Source of the DNA: an uncultured Collinsella sp.
GTDB taxonomy: Bacteria; Actinomycetota; Coriobacteriia; Coriobacteriales; Coriobacteriaceae
Assembly: GCA_934630855.1 (NCBI GenBank)
Contig: CAKTWW010000034.1
Coordinates: 1 to 24,354, forward strand
Direction: 5' to 3'
DNA: 24,354 bases
Shown: piece by piece, positions 1 through 7,721 of the stretch
How positions within the stretch are numbered: the stretch's first letter is position 1
Layout: every line of letters starts with the position of its first letter
Position numbers and translations under genes: made by a program
Notes under the pieces: generated by a model
What the model was told of the DNA's origin: nothing
The model's input: the letters and a program-made list of their open reading frames with translations, nothing else
Database searches by the model: none

Positions 1-890
1 TCGCAGATGGAGACGTTGACAGTCGAGCCCGGGCGGCTGTAACGGATGGCATTTTCGACCAGGTTAAACACCAGCCGATAGAGGAGCGTGTCGCTTCCGA
101 TTAACAAAGCGCCTCCACTGCAATTGAGGACGATGTCATTATGCTCGGCAAGCGGAGTGAGGTCGGTGAGGACTTCTTCGGACAGGGGACCAAGCTCAAT
201 ATCGTCCTCGCAGGAAACGCTGCGGAGCTCACTCATCTCAAGCAGCACCTTGGTCATTCGCGACATCCGCTCGGTTTGTTCTTGTAGCAGACCGAGCAGC
301 TCGGTTGTTTGGGGTTGCGATGTGGGGTGCTCGGAGACAAACAGTTCAATCTGCGCTTGCATAAGGGCGAGCGGGGTGCGCAGCTCGTGTGCGGCGTTGC
401 CGGTAAACTGACGCTGTGCAGAGAACCCTTCGCCAAGACGGGCGATCATGTCGTTGAAAGAGGCGCTGCATCGTTGTAGCTCGGCGGGCACATCTTCGCT
501 GAGTCTGATTTCGCTTAGGTTGTCAGGCTGCACGCGCTCTACCTGAGCGGCAAAAGCCCGCAGAGGTTTGAGCGCACGGCCGCTCGCAAAGTATGCCAGT
601 ACGCCGCCAAGTAGCGTGATTCCAGCCGTGATGCACCAGGCTGTTGCGCCAAAAGATTCCTGTGCGTCGTTTACAACGATCGTGACCTCGTCATCGAGGG
701 CCCCCTTCGTTGGGTCAAATGCCTGAGGCGCATCTTCGCCGCCAGCGTTAAAGGCCGAGATGTCGCTGCCGATGGCATCCATGTAGCGCATGCCCGTATA
801 GCCGACCAAGCAGTTCGTTAGCACGCACGCCGCACACGTCAGCAGTGCCGTCATGATTGTTATGCGCCATTGCAGCGAAAGCCTTTTCAT
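1..890 (-). CDS. Sensor histidine kinase, C-terminus cut by window edge
   Basis: Membrane sensor kinase that should phosphorylate the response regulator encoded just upstream. Reading the minus strand from ATG at 890 gives about 296 open residues to the window edge. A first membrane segment lies at about residues 12-32, followed by a short extracytoplasmic loop and a second segment at about 84-103. A HAMP-like linker follows, then the H-box AHELRTPLA with phospho-accepting His168. The N-box LVENAIRYS sits near the cut end, so most of the ATP-binding domain lies outside the window. The start codon overlaps the regulator's stop codon (ATGA), which suggests translational coupling. The signal is unknown; the loop is only about 50 residues with no recognisable domain. 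The kinase identity is clear from the boxes. Confidence 0.9.
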   Translation of the reverse strand, partial: MKRLSLQWRITIMTALLTCAACVLTNCLVGYTGMRYMDAIGSDISAFNAGGEDAPQAFDPTKGALDDEVTIVVNDAQESFGATAWCITAGITLLGGVLAYFASGRALKPLRAFAAQVERVQPDNLSEIRLSEDVPAELQRCSASFNDMIARLGEGFSAQRQFTGNAAHELRTPLALMQAQIELFVSEHPTSQPQTTELLGLLQEQTERMSRMTKVLLEMSELRSVSCEDDIELGPLSEEVLTDLTPLAEHNDIVLNCSGGALLIGSDTLLYRLVFNLVENAIRYSRPGSTVNVSIC

Positions 891-1561
891 TCGCCATCCT
901 CCATAACGTAGCCCTCTCCAATCCGATTGCGAATCGGGTCATATCCCAAAGCGCTGCGAAGCTTTTTTCGGAGCGATGAGATGTGAACGCGGGTTGCATT
1001 GCTAAAGCTGTTCACGGTGCTATCCCAAACGTGCTCTATAAGCTCCTCTTGGCTTACCGGTCGCCCCTGATTAAGCATCAGGTATTCCAAGATTCCCGTT
1101 TCTTTGCGTGTAAGAGATAGAGCCTCACTGTCCACGGAGGCGATGCGCGCCTTGGTGTCAAAGCTGAGCTTTCCGCAGGTTAATACTATGTCGCTTTGTG
1201 CGAAGCGCCTGAGGGTAAGGCTGCGGATCCTTGCCGCAAGCTCGTCCAGATGAAACGGCTTGGTAAGGTAATCGTTGGCGCCGGCATCGAGTCCAGCGAC
1301 TTTATCGGATACTTCGCCACGCGCGGACAGAATCAGTACCTTGGTCTCGCAGTCGGTTTTCCTAAGTTCCCTGAGCACGGTCATGCCGTCGATACGGGGA
1401 AGATTGAGGTCGAGCACCACGAGGTCAAAGACTTCGACGCCCAGCAGGTCGAGTGCCTCCTGCCCATCATGGCAACAGTCGACGCTGTATGCCAGGTTTC
1501 GCAAGCTGCGTGCGATTGTGTCGCACAGTGCTCGCTCGTCTTCGACGATCAAAATACGCAT
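887..1561 (-). CDS. OmpR-family response regulator
   Basis: Two-component transcription regulator of 224 residues, normal for the family. The receiver domain (about 1-115) has the acidic pair Glu7/Asp8, phospho-acceptor Asp51, Ser79 and Lys101 in the KPF motif. A C-terminal winged helix (about 125-222) carries the typical segment with SLTRKETGILEYL and the RVHISSLRKKL recognition helix. I chose ATG at 1561, not the upstream ATG at 1579, because AAGGAG lies seven bases before it and the protein then starts directly with MRILIVEDE. It overlaps the kinase gene by four bases. It is transcribed away from the redox trio starting at 1652, so the shared 90-bp spacer could hold promoters for both. Regulation of the trio is only a guess. 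Confidence 0.93.
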   Translation of the reverse strand: MRILIVEDERALCDTIARSLRNLAYSVDCCHDGQEALDLLGVEVFDLVVLDLNLPRIDGMTVLRELRKTDCETKVLILSARGEVSDKVAGLDAGANDYLTKPFHLDELAARIRSLTLRRFAQSDIVLTCGKLSFDTKARIASVDSEALSLTRKETGILEYLMLNQGRPVSQEELIEHVWDSTVNSFSNATRVHISSLRKKLRSALGYDPIRNRIGEGYVMEDGE

Positions 1562-1651
1562 AACAGTCTCCTTGCACATTCCAAATCGCGCTTAACACGG
1601 ATTTTATGGTCGATATGGTCCAATGGTCGCGTAACGAAAGGAGTGGTCAGG

Positions 1652-1798
1652 TTGTTCAAAGCGGTAAAACCCGTGGTACAGGTCGCTTTGTTGATCGTCG
1701 GAATTGCCATGGTGTGCTTTGGCGTTATGCGTGGCGAGGCGGATGCCGTGCTGGCCAAAGCGATTAGGCTGTGCTTGGAGTGTATCGGAATTGGATAA
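1652..1798 (+). CDS. CD1871A-like CXXC mini-protein
   Basis: A 48-residue protein with one hydrophobic segment (about residues 7-25) and the C-terminal motif CLECIGIG, whose CXXC is at Cys41/Cys44. It matches my recollection of the 'CD1871A family CXXC motif-containing protein' of anaerobes, which sits beside polyferredoxin and thioredoxin-like genes. I chose TTG at 1652 because AAAGGAG (1637-1643) lies eight bases upstream; GTG at 1643 would overlap that site. The next gene starts inside its last codons (TTG at 1791), implying coupling. Likely role (inference): a membrane thiol/disulfide partner passing electrons between the polyferredoxin and the lipoprotein. No activity is known to me for the family. 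Confidence 0.72.
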   Translation: MFKAVKPVVQVALLIVGIAMVCFGVMRGEADAVLAKAIRLCLECIGIG

Positions 1799-2693
1799 AA
1801 GAGAAAACACTGCGTCGCATGTTTTGGCCCGATTTCGCGGATTCATTCAGGCGGCGGCGACGCTTGCGACCAATATTCATCTGCCCAATTTTGCCAAGGG
1901 AGGCATTTACCAAGGGGCGGGCAAGGCCGTCTGTGTGCCGGGACTCAACTGCTACTCGTGTCCGGCGGCTTCGGGTGCGTGTCCCATCGGCTCGTTTCAG
2001 TCGGTGGTGGGCTCGTCTAAGTTTAGCTTTTCGTATTACGTCACCGGAACGCTCATTCTGATCGGCGTGCTGTTGGGGCGTTTTGTATGCGGCTTTTTGT
2101 GCCCGTTTGGATGGCTGCAGGAACTTCTACACAAGATTCCCGGCAAAAAGCTATCAACGAAAAAGCTCAAGCCGCTCACGTACATCAAGTATGCCGTGCT
2201 GCTGTTTGCCGTGGTGCTGCTGCCTGTCTTGGTGGTCAACGATGTGGGCATGGGCGACCCGTTCTTTTGCAAGTACATCTGCCCACAGGGCGTGCTCGAG
2301 GGCGCCATTCCGCTGGCCATTGCCAACGCCGGCATTCGATCTGCGCTGGGGCAGCTCTTTACCTGGAAACTTGTCGTTCTCATTGCCGTGGTGGTGCTGA
2401 GCGTTTTGTTCTATCGCCCCTTCTGCAAATGGATTTGTCCGCTCGGCGCATTCTATGCGCTCATGAATAAGGTGTCCTTATTGGGGATACAGGTCGATGC
2501 ATGTAAATGCGTCTCGTGCGGCAAGTGCTCAAAGGTTTGTCAGATGGACGTCGATGTGGTCCGCGCGCCCAATCATGCCGAATGTATCCGGTGCGGAAAG
2601 TGCATCGGGGCCTGTCCCGTCGATGCCATCAGCTATCGCTATGGCCTGGATGTGTCGGAAGAAAAGCTCCCTCTGACCGCCGATAAAAAGTAA
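1791..2693 (+). CDS. NapH/CcoG-like membrane 4Fe-4S polyferredoxin
   Basis: A 300-residue integral membrane iron-sulfur protein. Several hydrophobic segments are interleaved with three CxxxCP-type motifs (CGFLCPFG, CKYICPQG, CKWICPLG), then a C-terminal cytoplasmic ferredoxin domain with CVSCGKCSKVCQ and CIRCGKCIGACP, enough for two [4Fe-4S] clusters. An N-terminal CYSCP adds further cysteines. The layout matches NapH/RdxA-type electron-transfer proteins. I chose TTG at 1791, preceded by TTGGAG at ten bases; an upstream ATG at 1704 would add a non-conserved arginine-rich leader reading through the previous gene. Inferred role: moving electrons across the membrane to thiol partners encoded on both sides. 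Confidence 0.85.
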   Translation: MDKRENTASHVLARFRGFIQAAATLATNIHLPNFAKGGIYQGAGKAVCVPGLNCYSCPAASGACPIGSFQSVVGSSKFSFSYYVTGTLILIGVLLGRFVCGFLCPFGWLQELLHKIPGKKLSTKKLKPLTYIKYAVLLFAVVLLPVLVVNDVGMGDPFFCKYICPQGVLEGAIPLAIANAGIRSALGQLFTWKLVVLIAVVVLSVLFYRPFCKWICPLGAFYALMNKVSLLGIQVDACKCVSCGKCSKVCQMDVDVVRAPNHAECIRCGKCIGACPVDAISYRYGLDVSEEKLPLTADKK

Positions 2694-2722
2694 GCAAGTT
2701 TCGACAAAACGGAGGAATGACC

Positions 2723-3694
2723 ATGAAACTTTCTAAGATTGCGGCCCTGTTTATGGTGCCGGTGCTGGCCTTGTGTCTTGTGGCGTGTTCGACGCCCGGA
2801 GGCAACGCGAGCGAATCTACGGGCTCCGATCCTAAGATCGCGGAGCTCATTGCGCAAGAGCCGGCTAACGCCGACGAGGCTGCCGAGCTGTATGCGAAGC
2901 TCATGCAAAAAGAGAACGATATCCTTTCGAGTGATAATGCGCTGTGGGAAAAGGTATTCAATGCAGCAAATAAAGAGTCGACAATGATTGAGGACGGCAG
3001 CAATTACGGCGATTTCCTGCTCAAGACCATCGACGGCGCCAAGGACGAGTTTACGGCAGATGAGCTGAAGACGCTCAAGGCCGGCGCGCAGCAGATCAAG
3101 GAGATCGAGGACAAGCTCGAGAGCCTGGAAAAGAAGTTTCCCGGCTGTGGAAGCACGCCGAGTGCAGGCGAGAGCGTCGACGCTTCGGCCGCTGGCATGA
3201 CGGCCGGCGCCGATGCTTCGAGCGAGGTGACGAGGTTCCCCAGCTTTATGGGCAAGGACCTGGACGGCAACGACGTGAGCAGCGACGAGCTGTTCTCTAA
3301 GAACAAGGTCACCGTCATGAACTTCTGGTTTACCACTTGCAAGCCGTGCGTGGGCGAGCTGGGCGATCTTGAGAACCTGAATAAGGAGCTTGCCGAGAAG
3401 GGCGGCCAGGTCGTGGGCGTCAATTCCTTTACGCTCGATGGCAACAAGGACGAGATTGCAGATGCCAAGGACGTGCTGAGCAAGAAGGGCGTGACGTATA
3501 AGAACATCTGGTTCAAGTCGGATAGCGAGGCCGGCAAGTTTACGTCAAATCTGTTCTCGTTCCCGACGACCTACGTTATCGACCAGAACGGCAACATCGT
3601 AGGGGAGCCCATCGTGGGTGCCATCAGCTCCGCCGAGCAGCGCGCAGCGCTCGACAAGCTTATCGACCAGGCGATTGCGAAGAGCGAGCAGTAA
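2723..3694 (+). CDS. TlpA/ResA-like thioredoxin-fold lipoprotein
   Basis: A 323-residue exported lipoprotein. The signal peptide ends in the lipobox LCLVAC with lipidated Cys22. A helical, charged region (about 40-140) is followed by a Gly/Ala/Ser linker and a C-terminal redoxin domain from about 175. The redox centre is WFTTCKPC with Cys206/Cys209. The cis-proline loop is probably FSFPTTYVID. The second of two in-frame ATGs (2723) was chosen because GGAGG at 2711-2715 is only one base from the first ATG but seven from the second. It is last in the trio with the CXXC protein and polyferredoxin. Inferred role: extracytoplasmic thiol-disulfide exchange or peroxide/disulfide reduction fed by the membrane partner. 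The long helical N-domain is unusual for TlpA proteins. Confidence 0.86.
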   Translation: MKLSKIAALFMVPVLALCLVACSTPGGNASESTGSDPKIAELIAQEPANADEAAELYAKLMQKENDILSSDNALWEKVFNAANKESTMIEDGSNYGDFLLKTIDGAKDEFTADELKTLKAGAQQIKEIEDKLESLEKKFPGCGSTPSAGESVDASAAGMTAGADASSEVTRFPSFMGKDLDGNDVSSDELFSKNKVTVMNFWFTTCKPCVGELGDLENLNKELAEKGGQVVGVNSFTLDGNKDEIADAKDVLSKKGVTYKNIWFKSDSEAGKFTSNLFSFPTTYVIDQNGNIVGEPIVGAISSAEQRAALDKLIDQAIAKSEQ

Positions 3695-3708
3695 AGGCTG
3701 AGTACACG

Positions 3709-3741
3709 AATGTGACAAAGGGACAGTCCCTTTGTCACATT
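3709..3741. repeat. 33-bp palindrome AATGTGACAAAGGGA-CAG-mirror, copy 1
   Basis: Fifteen-base perfect inverted repeat around a three-base centre (arms 3709-3723 and 3727-3741), just after the lipoprotein gene. Related copies follow the ABC transporter stop (13571-13602) and the LysR stop (17487-17519). No T-run follows it, so it is not a standard terminator by itself. Confidence 0.85.
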
Positions 3742-3754
3742 GTCGATGTTGTGT

Positions 3755-3798
3755 GCGGGACGGTGCGCTGTGTGGCGTGCCGTCCCGCTCGTTTTTTT
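3755..3798 (+). terminator. Rho-independent terminator of the redox trio
   Basis: Nine-base stem (GCGGGACGG at 3755-3763 with CCGTCCCGC at 3780-3788), then TCG and seven T. It ends transcription from the lipoprotein gene. The right arm lies within the 110-bp dispersed repeat. Confidence 0.72.
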
Positions 3799-3890
3799 GG
3801 CGCGGTTCGTTACATTCCTCACTGGTGTCGGCAAAAAATGGGAATAGAGTAGGACAAACGCGTCGAATACGAACGGCGGGGGAGAGCGGG
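3781..3890. repeat. 110-bp dispersed repeat, copy A
   Basis: Nearly identical to 10183-10291 (109 bp). By eye there are about half a dozen substitutions and one single-base indel, and the last 60 bases or so are identical. The shared part includes the T-run, TTCGTTACATTCCTCACTGG, and a G-rich end GGCGGGGGAGAGCGGG. No gene is recognisable in it. In both places it lies after a transcription terminator and upstream of a transporter gene. The rest of this gap (3891-4086) shows no gene and no clear structure. Confidence 0.88.
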
Positions 3891-4086
3891 TGGATGGGCC
3901 TGCCGGTATCGGGCGCCTTCTCCACAGTGCCGCAACTGGGGATTGCCCCGGCAATTAGAAACCGTTGTCGGAAATGTTGATTCAATTCAACCAATACCCA
4001 CCAACACGAATCATATGCTCGGGCTACCGTTCGGCGAATTAAGTGACCTTCCCCCGCTTAATGCTTGACGAGGCGTCCTTTGGTTT

Positions 4087-4108
4087 ATATACCTATCGGT
4101 AGGCATAT
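4087..4108. promoter_or_regulatory. Putative TetR operator upstream of the first MFS gene
   Basis: Imperfect 22-bp palindrome with core CCTATCGGTAGG. Bases 4091-4107 match 6267-6283 near the deiminase operon at 14 of 17 positions (pattern ACC-N-A-N-CGGTAGG). It lies 32 bp before the MFS start codon. Its assignment to the TetR protein encoded at 5558-6136 is inferred from the shared sites. Confidence 0.6.
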
Positions 4109-4139
4109 AGGTTGCGCTGCTGATAGAAACGGAGTAGCT

Positions 4140-5420
4140 ATGGCTCAGATCGCATCAACCGAAAAGGACCGCCCCCACGAGAGCGGCGCATTTGCTTGGA
4201 TCGTCGTTATTGCGCTTGGTTTGATGTCCGCCGGAACAACTGGCACATACAGCATTGTTGCCGGCTCATTCGTTGCTCCGGTATGCGAAGATCTCGGCTT
4301 CGACTACACCTCTTTCTCTTTCTATTTCACCGCTATTCTTCTTGGTCTTGCTCTTGGCCTCCCACTCCTAAGCCGCTTCATACCAAAAGTAATTGGCAAA
4401 CCGTGGCACATAGGCATTGAGCTCGTCCTCATTGCCGCTGGTGTCGCGATGGCGTTCTACACCGAAGTCTGGATGTTCATCGCTTCCGCCGCAGTCATCG
4501 GCATCTGCTTTTCGTTTACAACCGGTGTTTGCATGTCCGACGTCATCGACCAATGGTTTAGCAAATCATCCGGTCTTGCCATCGGCCTTGCATGGGGCGT
4601 TAACTCCCTTTGCACGCTTCTTCTCAGTCCCGTTGTCACGCTTGTCATCGAGCAACAAGGCTGGCGCGTGGGATTCATCGTGCTTGCAGCCGTTTCCGCA
4701 GCCATGATTCTGCCTGCAAGCGCCTTTATCATTCGATTTAAACCTTCCGATCGCAATATGCTTCCGTACGGAGAAACCGCCATCGAAACCTCCGAGGACA
4801 ACGGTCCTGAAAATCAGGATGATGTTCTTACGGGCATGACGCTCCGGGATGCTGCGAAGACGCCGTCTTTTATCCTCTGCGTCTTGCTGCTTTGCGTGGC
4901 GCAACTCACCTGCTGCATGAATCAGCTGTTTCCAACTTACGCAAGCGAGGTTGGATTCAATCCCATCGTAGGAAGCCTGATGGTCTCTGCAGCCTCCCTC
5001 TCCGATATCTTCTTAAATCCCTTTGTTGGGAAAACGTGCGATAAGCTCGGCGCCATTAAGGCAACGGTCGCGTGGACGGCAGTTAGCATCTCCTCTTTCT
5101 TGCTTCTTATCATTGGCGGAAACAGCGAGACCGTCTCCATCGTCGCCGCCGGCGTGAACGACGTCATGTTTGCCATTGTTGGAACCGCAATGCCAATGCT
5201 CCTTCTTTCGCTTTTCGGATCGAGAGACTTCGGAAGGATTTACTCGATTGTCTGCTCCGCAGGATATATCGTTGGTGCGTTTGGCATGCCGGTCATGATG
5301 AAGGTCTACGGCATGGCGGGATCTTTCCAGGGTGTATTTATCTTCTGCATTGTCTGCAACCTTATGATTGCTGCATTTGCCATCATCTCTGGGTTTCTTA
5401 ATAAAGCTGTCGTGAAATAG
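4140..5420 (+). CDS. MFS transporter, OFA-like, first paralog
   Basis: A 426-residue, 12-helix major facilitator transporter. It is a close paralog of the protein encoded at 8798-10063: long blocks are identical, for example TCCMNQLFPTYASEVGFNP, and FYTEVWMFIA and GAFGMPVMMKVY recur in both. The start at ATG 4140 follows CGGAG with a normal spacer; the longer frame from 4065 reads through the operator region and lacks such a site. The acidic stretch between the helix bundles (about residues 205-230) is the central cytoplasmic loop. Likely substrate (inference): agmatine or another guanidino compound, its amine product, or an exchange of the two, given the flanking catabolic genes. Sequence family alone does not give the substrate. 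It is probably under the TetR repressor through the site at 4087-4108. Confidence 0.88.
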   Translation: MAQIASTEKDRPHESGAFAWIVVIALGLMSAGTTGTYSIVAGSFVAPVCEDLGFDYTSFSFYFTAILLGLALGLPLLSRFIPKVIGKPWHIGIELVLIAAGVAMAFYTEVWMFIASAAVIGICFSFTTGVCMSDVIDQWFSKSSGLAIGLAWGVNSLCTLLLSPVVTLVIEQQGWRVGFIVLAAVSAAMILPASAFIIRFKPSDRNMLPYGETAIETSEDNGPENQDDVLTGMTLRDAAKTPSFILCVLLLCVAQLTCCMNQLFPTYASEVGFNPIVGSLMVSAASLSDIFLNPFVGKTCDKLGAIKATVAWTAVSISSFLLLIIGGNSETVSIVAAGVNDVMFAIVGTAMPMLLLSLFGSRDFGRIYSIVCSAGYIVGAFGMPVMMKVYGMAGSFQGVFIFCIVCNLMIAAFAIISGFLNKAVVK

Positions 5421-5455
5421 ACCGGGCCGATTTTCACCTTCGTAGAGCTCTACGC

Positions 5456-5499
5456 AACGGGGCCGATTCCAAGCTAGCCTGGAATCGGCCCCGTTTTCC
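5456..5499 (+). terminator. Strong terminator after the first MFS gene
   Basis: Sixteen-base perfect stem (5456-5471 with 5480-5495, core GGGGCCGATTCC), eight-base loop, followed by TTTTCC. It lies between the converging MFS and tetR genes. On the minus strand no T-run follows, so it probably works mainly for the plus-strand gene. A second short palindrome CGTAGAGCTCTACG lies at 5441-5454. Confidence 0.82.
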
Positions 5500-5557
5500 G
5501 TTTCAATGATTACCAGCAGGCCACCTGAGCAACAGTGCTCACTTCCGCTTGACTAGC

Positions 5558-6136
5558 CTATTTGAACATGAGTCCAACTACCCCGGCCCAAACCGCCTTT
5601 TCGTCAATATCCTCGTCCTGCGCGACCGTATTGCTTGTTCCCTCAAGAACGGTATACAGGATCTGGACGTACAACATAACATCGGTGCCATCCGGAAACG
5701 CACCAATCTCAACGCCATGCGACAGGATATCCTTTAGCGCCCCCATAGTTCGATCGGTTGCCGTTGCCTGACGCTCTTGGACCGCAGGAATTCGGTTTGC
5801 CTGAATACTGACCTCTGCCAACACGCGACGTCGCTTTTCATCGCTTCGATAGCCGCCTATAACCGTATTGCCGAGTTCAATAAGCGCCGCTTTAAAGCCG
5901 TCCCGATCGACAATCAGCGAATAGTCGCGCTGATAATCAATGGACGGGAACATGCTATCCAAGAGTGTGGTGAAGATTTCTTCCTTGGAGGAAAAGTAAT
6001 AGTACACAGACGGTTTGGAGATGCCGACGCGATCGCAGATTTTTCCAATCGAGGCCTTGTCGTAGCCGACCTCCGCCACAAGATCGTACATCGCATCCAG
6101 TATTTTTTTCTTTGTACTCACGTAGCATTTCTCCAT
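5558..6136 (-). CDS. TetR/AcrR-family transcriptional regulator
   Basis: A 192-residue regulator. The N-terminal helix-turn-helix is clear at about residues 8-55: KKKILDAMYDLVAEVGYDKAS, then GKICDRVGISKPSVYYYFSSKEEIF. The C-terminal ligand-binding domain is not diagnostic. The start ATG at 6136 has GGAAGTG upstream. It is divergent from the deiminase operon and convergent with the first MFS gene. Two similar sites (6219-6233, 6265-6283) lie in the divergent promoter region and a third lies before the first MFS gene. The likely model is a local repressor of both transporter/enzyme units, relieved by the guanidino substrate or a product. Inducer identity is not visible. Confidence 0.9.
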   Translation of the reverse strand: MEKCYVSTKKKILDAMYDLVAEVGYDKASIGKICDRVGISKPSVYYYFSSKEEIFTTLLDSMFPSIDYQRDYSLIVDRDGFKAALIELGNTVIGGYRSDEKRRRVLAEVSIQANRIPAVQERQATATDRTMGALKDILSHGVEIGAFPDGTDVMLYVQILYTVLEGTSNTVAQDEDIDEKAVWAGVVGLMFK

Positions 6137-6218
6137 TGCAAATCACTTCCGCACTACCAACATTATTAAGCATGGCAATGGGACATCAATTCGGGCTCAA
6201 ACATGACCACTATAAACG

Positions 6219-6233
6219 GCGAACGGTATGTAT
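6219..6233. promoter_or_regulatory. Putative TetR operator, upstream copy
   Basis: GCGAACGGTATGTAT matches the better site at 6268-6282 at 13 of 15 positions. It lies about 85 bp from the tetR start codon, in the divergent spacer, so it could serve autoregulation. Confidence 0.5.
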
Positions 6234-6264
6234 TGGTAGGCGAGCGGCATTTATTCAAAATAAT

Positions 6265-6283
6265 CTACCGAACGGTAGGTATA
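6265..6283. promoter_or_regulatory. Putative TetR operator at the deiminase promoter
   Basis: Perfect inverted repeat CTACCG-AA-CGGTAG (6265-6278) continuing into GTATA. TATAGT at 6280-6285 could be a -10 element, which would place the operator between -35 and -10. The form ACCGAACGGT is typical of TetR-family operators. Followed by a 75-base leader before the deiminase start. Confidence 0.65.
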
Positions 6284-6360
6284 GTAGTACTATAGCAGGT
6301 GAAACCCCGCTATTGTCGCGGCCGGGCAGCATCGCGGGAAACACGACGGAAGGACCAACC

Positions 6361-7599
6361 ATGTACGAGAACTATCGTATGCCGGGCGAGTTCGAGAAGC
6401 GCTCCAACGTCTATGTGACATGGCTTCCCGATTACATTCGCGCCGAGGGCTTCGATAACCGCCAGCCCTGCGTTGATGTAATCAAGGCTCTGCTCGAGTA
6501 TGGCGACGTTACGGTCAATCTCAACTGCGGCACCCCGGGCTCCTACGAGGAGGCCTGCTCGCGTCTGAAGGAGGAGGGGGTCGACCTCGATCGCATCGAG
6601 ATCACGCAGTTCGAAGACTCCAACTTCTATGTCCGCGACAACGGCCCCAGCATCATGGTCGACGACAAGGGCCATTCCTATATGGTCAACCTCGCTTGGA
6701 CCTACTACGGCGTGTGGGACAAGAACTCCCCGGAGTGCCAGTCTGCACGCAGGGCAGCCGTTCACATGGCTGTTGCACTCGGTTGCTTTGATATCGTGAA
6801 TTCCGAAATGGTATCCGAGGGCGGCGACCGCGAGTTTGACGGTCACGGCACCCTGATCGCCATCGAGGACACGGAATGCCGCAAGCGCAATCCCGAGTTC
6901 ACGAAAGAGGAAGTTGAGGCCGAGTACAAGCGCATTTACAACCTCAACAAGGTCATCTGGCTTCCGCAGCCTATGCTCGAGGACGATGATTATCGACTGG
7001 GCATTCTCGACGAGAAGGAAGACGGAACCCCCGTCTTTGGCATGAGTTTTGCGGCCCATATCGATGAGATGTGCCGCTTTATCACCCCGAACAAGATTCT
7101 TCTTGCCGAGGTGTCCGATGAAGAAGCCGCTTCGAGCAAGGCTGGTGCAGAGTCTCGCCGCCGCATTGAGGCAGCCTACGAAATTCTGAGCAAAGAGACA
7201 GACTGGGAGGGCAAGCCCTTCGAGATCGTCCGCATGCCCACCGCCGAGCCGATTGAAGTCGTCATCGCCCCCGGCGACGAGGATTACGAGCTGTACAAGG
7301 GCTTCATTGATGAAATGGGCGGCAAGTTTATGGATGGCACTCCTTGGCCCGAAGGACCCGTCCACTTCTACGCCGCAGCGAGCTACTGCAACTTCTTGAT
7401 CTGCAACGGCGTCGTTCTTGGCCAGCGTTACTACCACGAGGGCATGAACGAAATCGTGAAAGAGAAGGATGAGCAGGCCAAGGCAGTTCTTGAGAGCTGC
7501 TTCCCTGATCGCAAGGTCATCATGATCGACTCTCTCGCGCTTAACCTGTCCGGCGGCGGCGTGCACTGCTGGACTAAGGACGTGGCAGCCAGTCGTTAG
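6361..7599 (+). CDS. Agmatine deiminase family protein (guanidino-group hydrolase)
   Basis: A 412-residue member of the peptidylarginine/agmatine deiminase family (PF04371-type, as I recall), which hydrolyses agmatine to N-carbamoylputrescine and ammonia in its best known form. Visible signature residues: MPGEF near the start, RDNGP at 92-96, EGGDREFDGHGT at 153-164, His233 with Asp235 in AHIDEM, and the catalytic cysteine Cys403 in GGGVHCWT. The start at ATG 6361 has AAGGA seven bases upstream; the frame open from 6112 crosses the tetR promoter and is not coding. It is longer than typical AguA (about 370), and several contact motifs differ (LAWTYYGVWD where AguA usually has a WNAWGG-like stretch), so the exact substrate is uncertain. 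First gene of an operon with a carbamoyltransferase and MFS transporter. Confidence 0.88.
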   Translation: MYENYRMPGEFEKRSNVYVTWLPDYIRAEGFDNRQPCVDVIKALLEYGDVTVNLNCGTPGSYEEACSRLKEEGVDLDRIEITQFEDSNFYVRDNGPSIMVDDKGHSYMVNLAWTYYGVWDKNSPECQSARRAAVHMAVALGCFDIVNSEMVSEGGDREFDGHGTLIAIEDTECRKRNPEFTKEEVEAEYKRIYNLNKVIWLPQPMLEDDDYRLGILDEKEDGTPVFGMSFAAHIDEMCRFITPNKILLAEVSDEEAASSKAGAESRRRIEAAYEILSKETDWEGKPFEIVRMPTAEPIEVVIAPGDEDYELYKGFIDEMGGKFMDGTPWPEGPVHFYAAASYCNFLICNGVVLGQRYYHEGMNEIVKEKDEQAKAVLESCFPDRKVIMIDSLALNLSGGGVHCWTKDVAASR

Positions 7600-7646
7600 T
7601 GAGCCTCAGAGCCTGCGCTCTTTGGCTTAGGCGCCACATATACCGC

Positions 7647-7678
7647 TCCCCGAGGGAAATCCGTGTTTCCCTCGGGGA
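7647..7678 (+). promoter_or_regulatory. Intercistronic hairpin between deiminase and carbamoyltransferase
   Basis: Perfect 13-base stem (TCCCCGAGGGAAA at 7647-7659 with its complement at 7666-7678) and a six-base loop, in the 122-bp gap between two genes of one pathway. No T-run follows, so it looks more like an mRNA stability or processing element, or a leaky attenuator, than a terminator. Confidence 0.65.
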
Positions 7679-7721
7679 CACATTCGACATTTATCTATTG
7701 ATCAATAGAAAGGAAATAGAC

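Noticed and set aside
3545..3994. Open frames over the 110-bp repeat sharing the peptide LSPAVRIRRVCPTLFPFF with those near 10250
   Set aside because: The shared peptide only reflects the shared DNA repeat. No start site fits, and the flanks differ completely between copies.
6310..7566. 418-codon minus-strand open frame over the deiminase gene
   Set aside because: Antisense shadow of a high G+C gene; it covers the TetR operator region and has no recognisable family.
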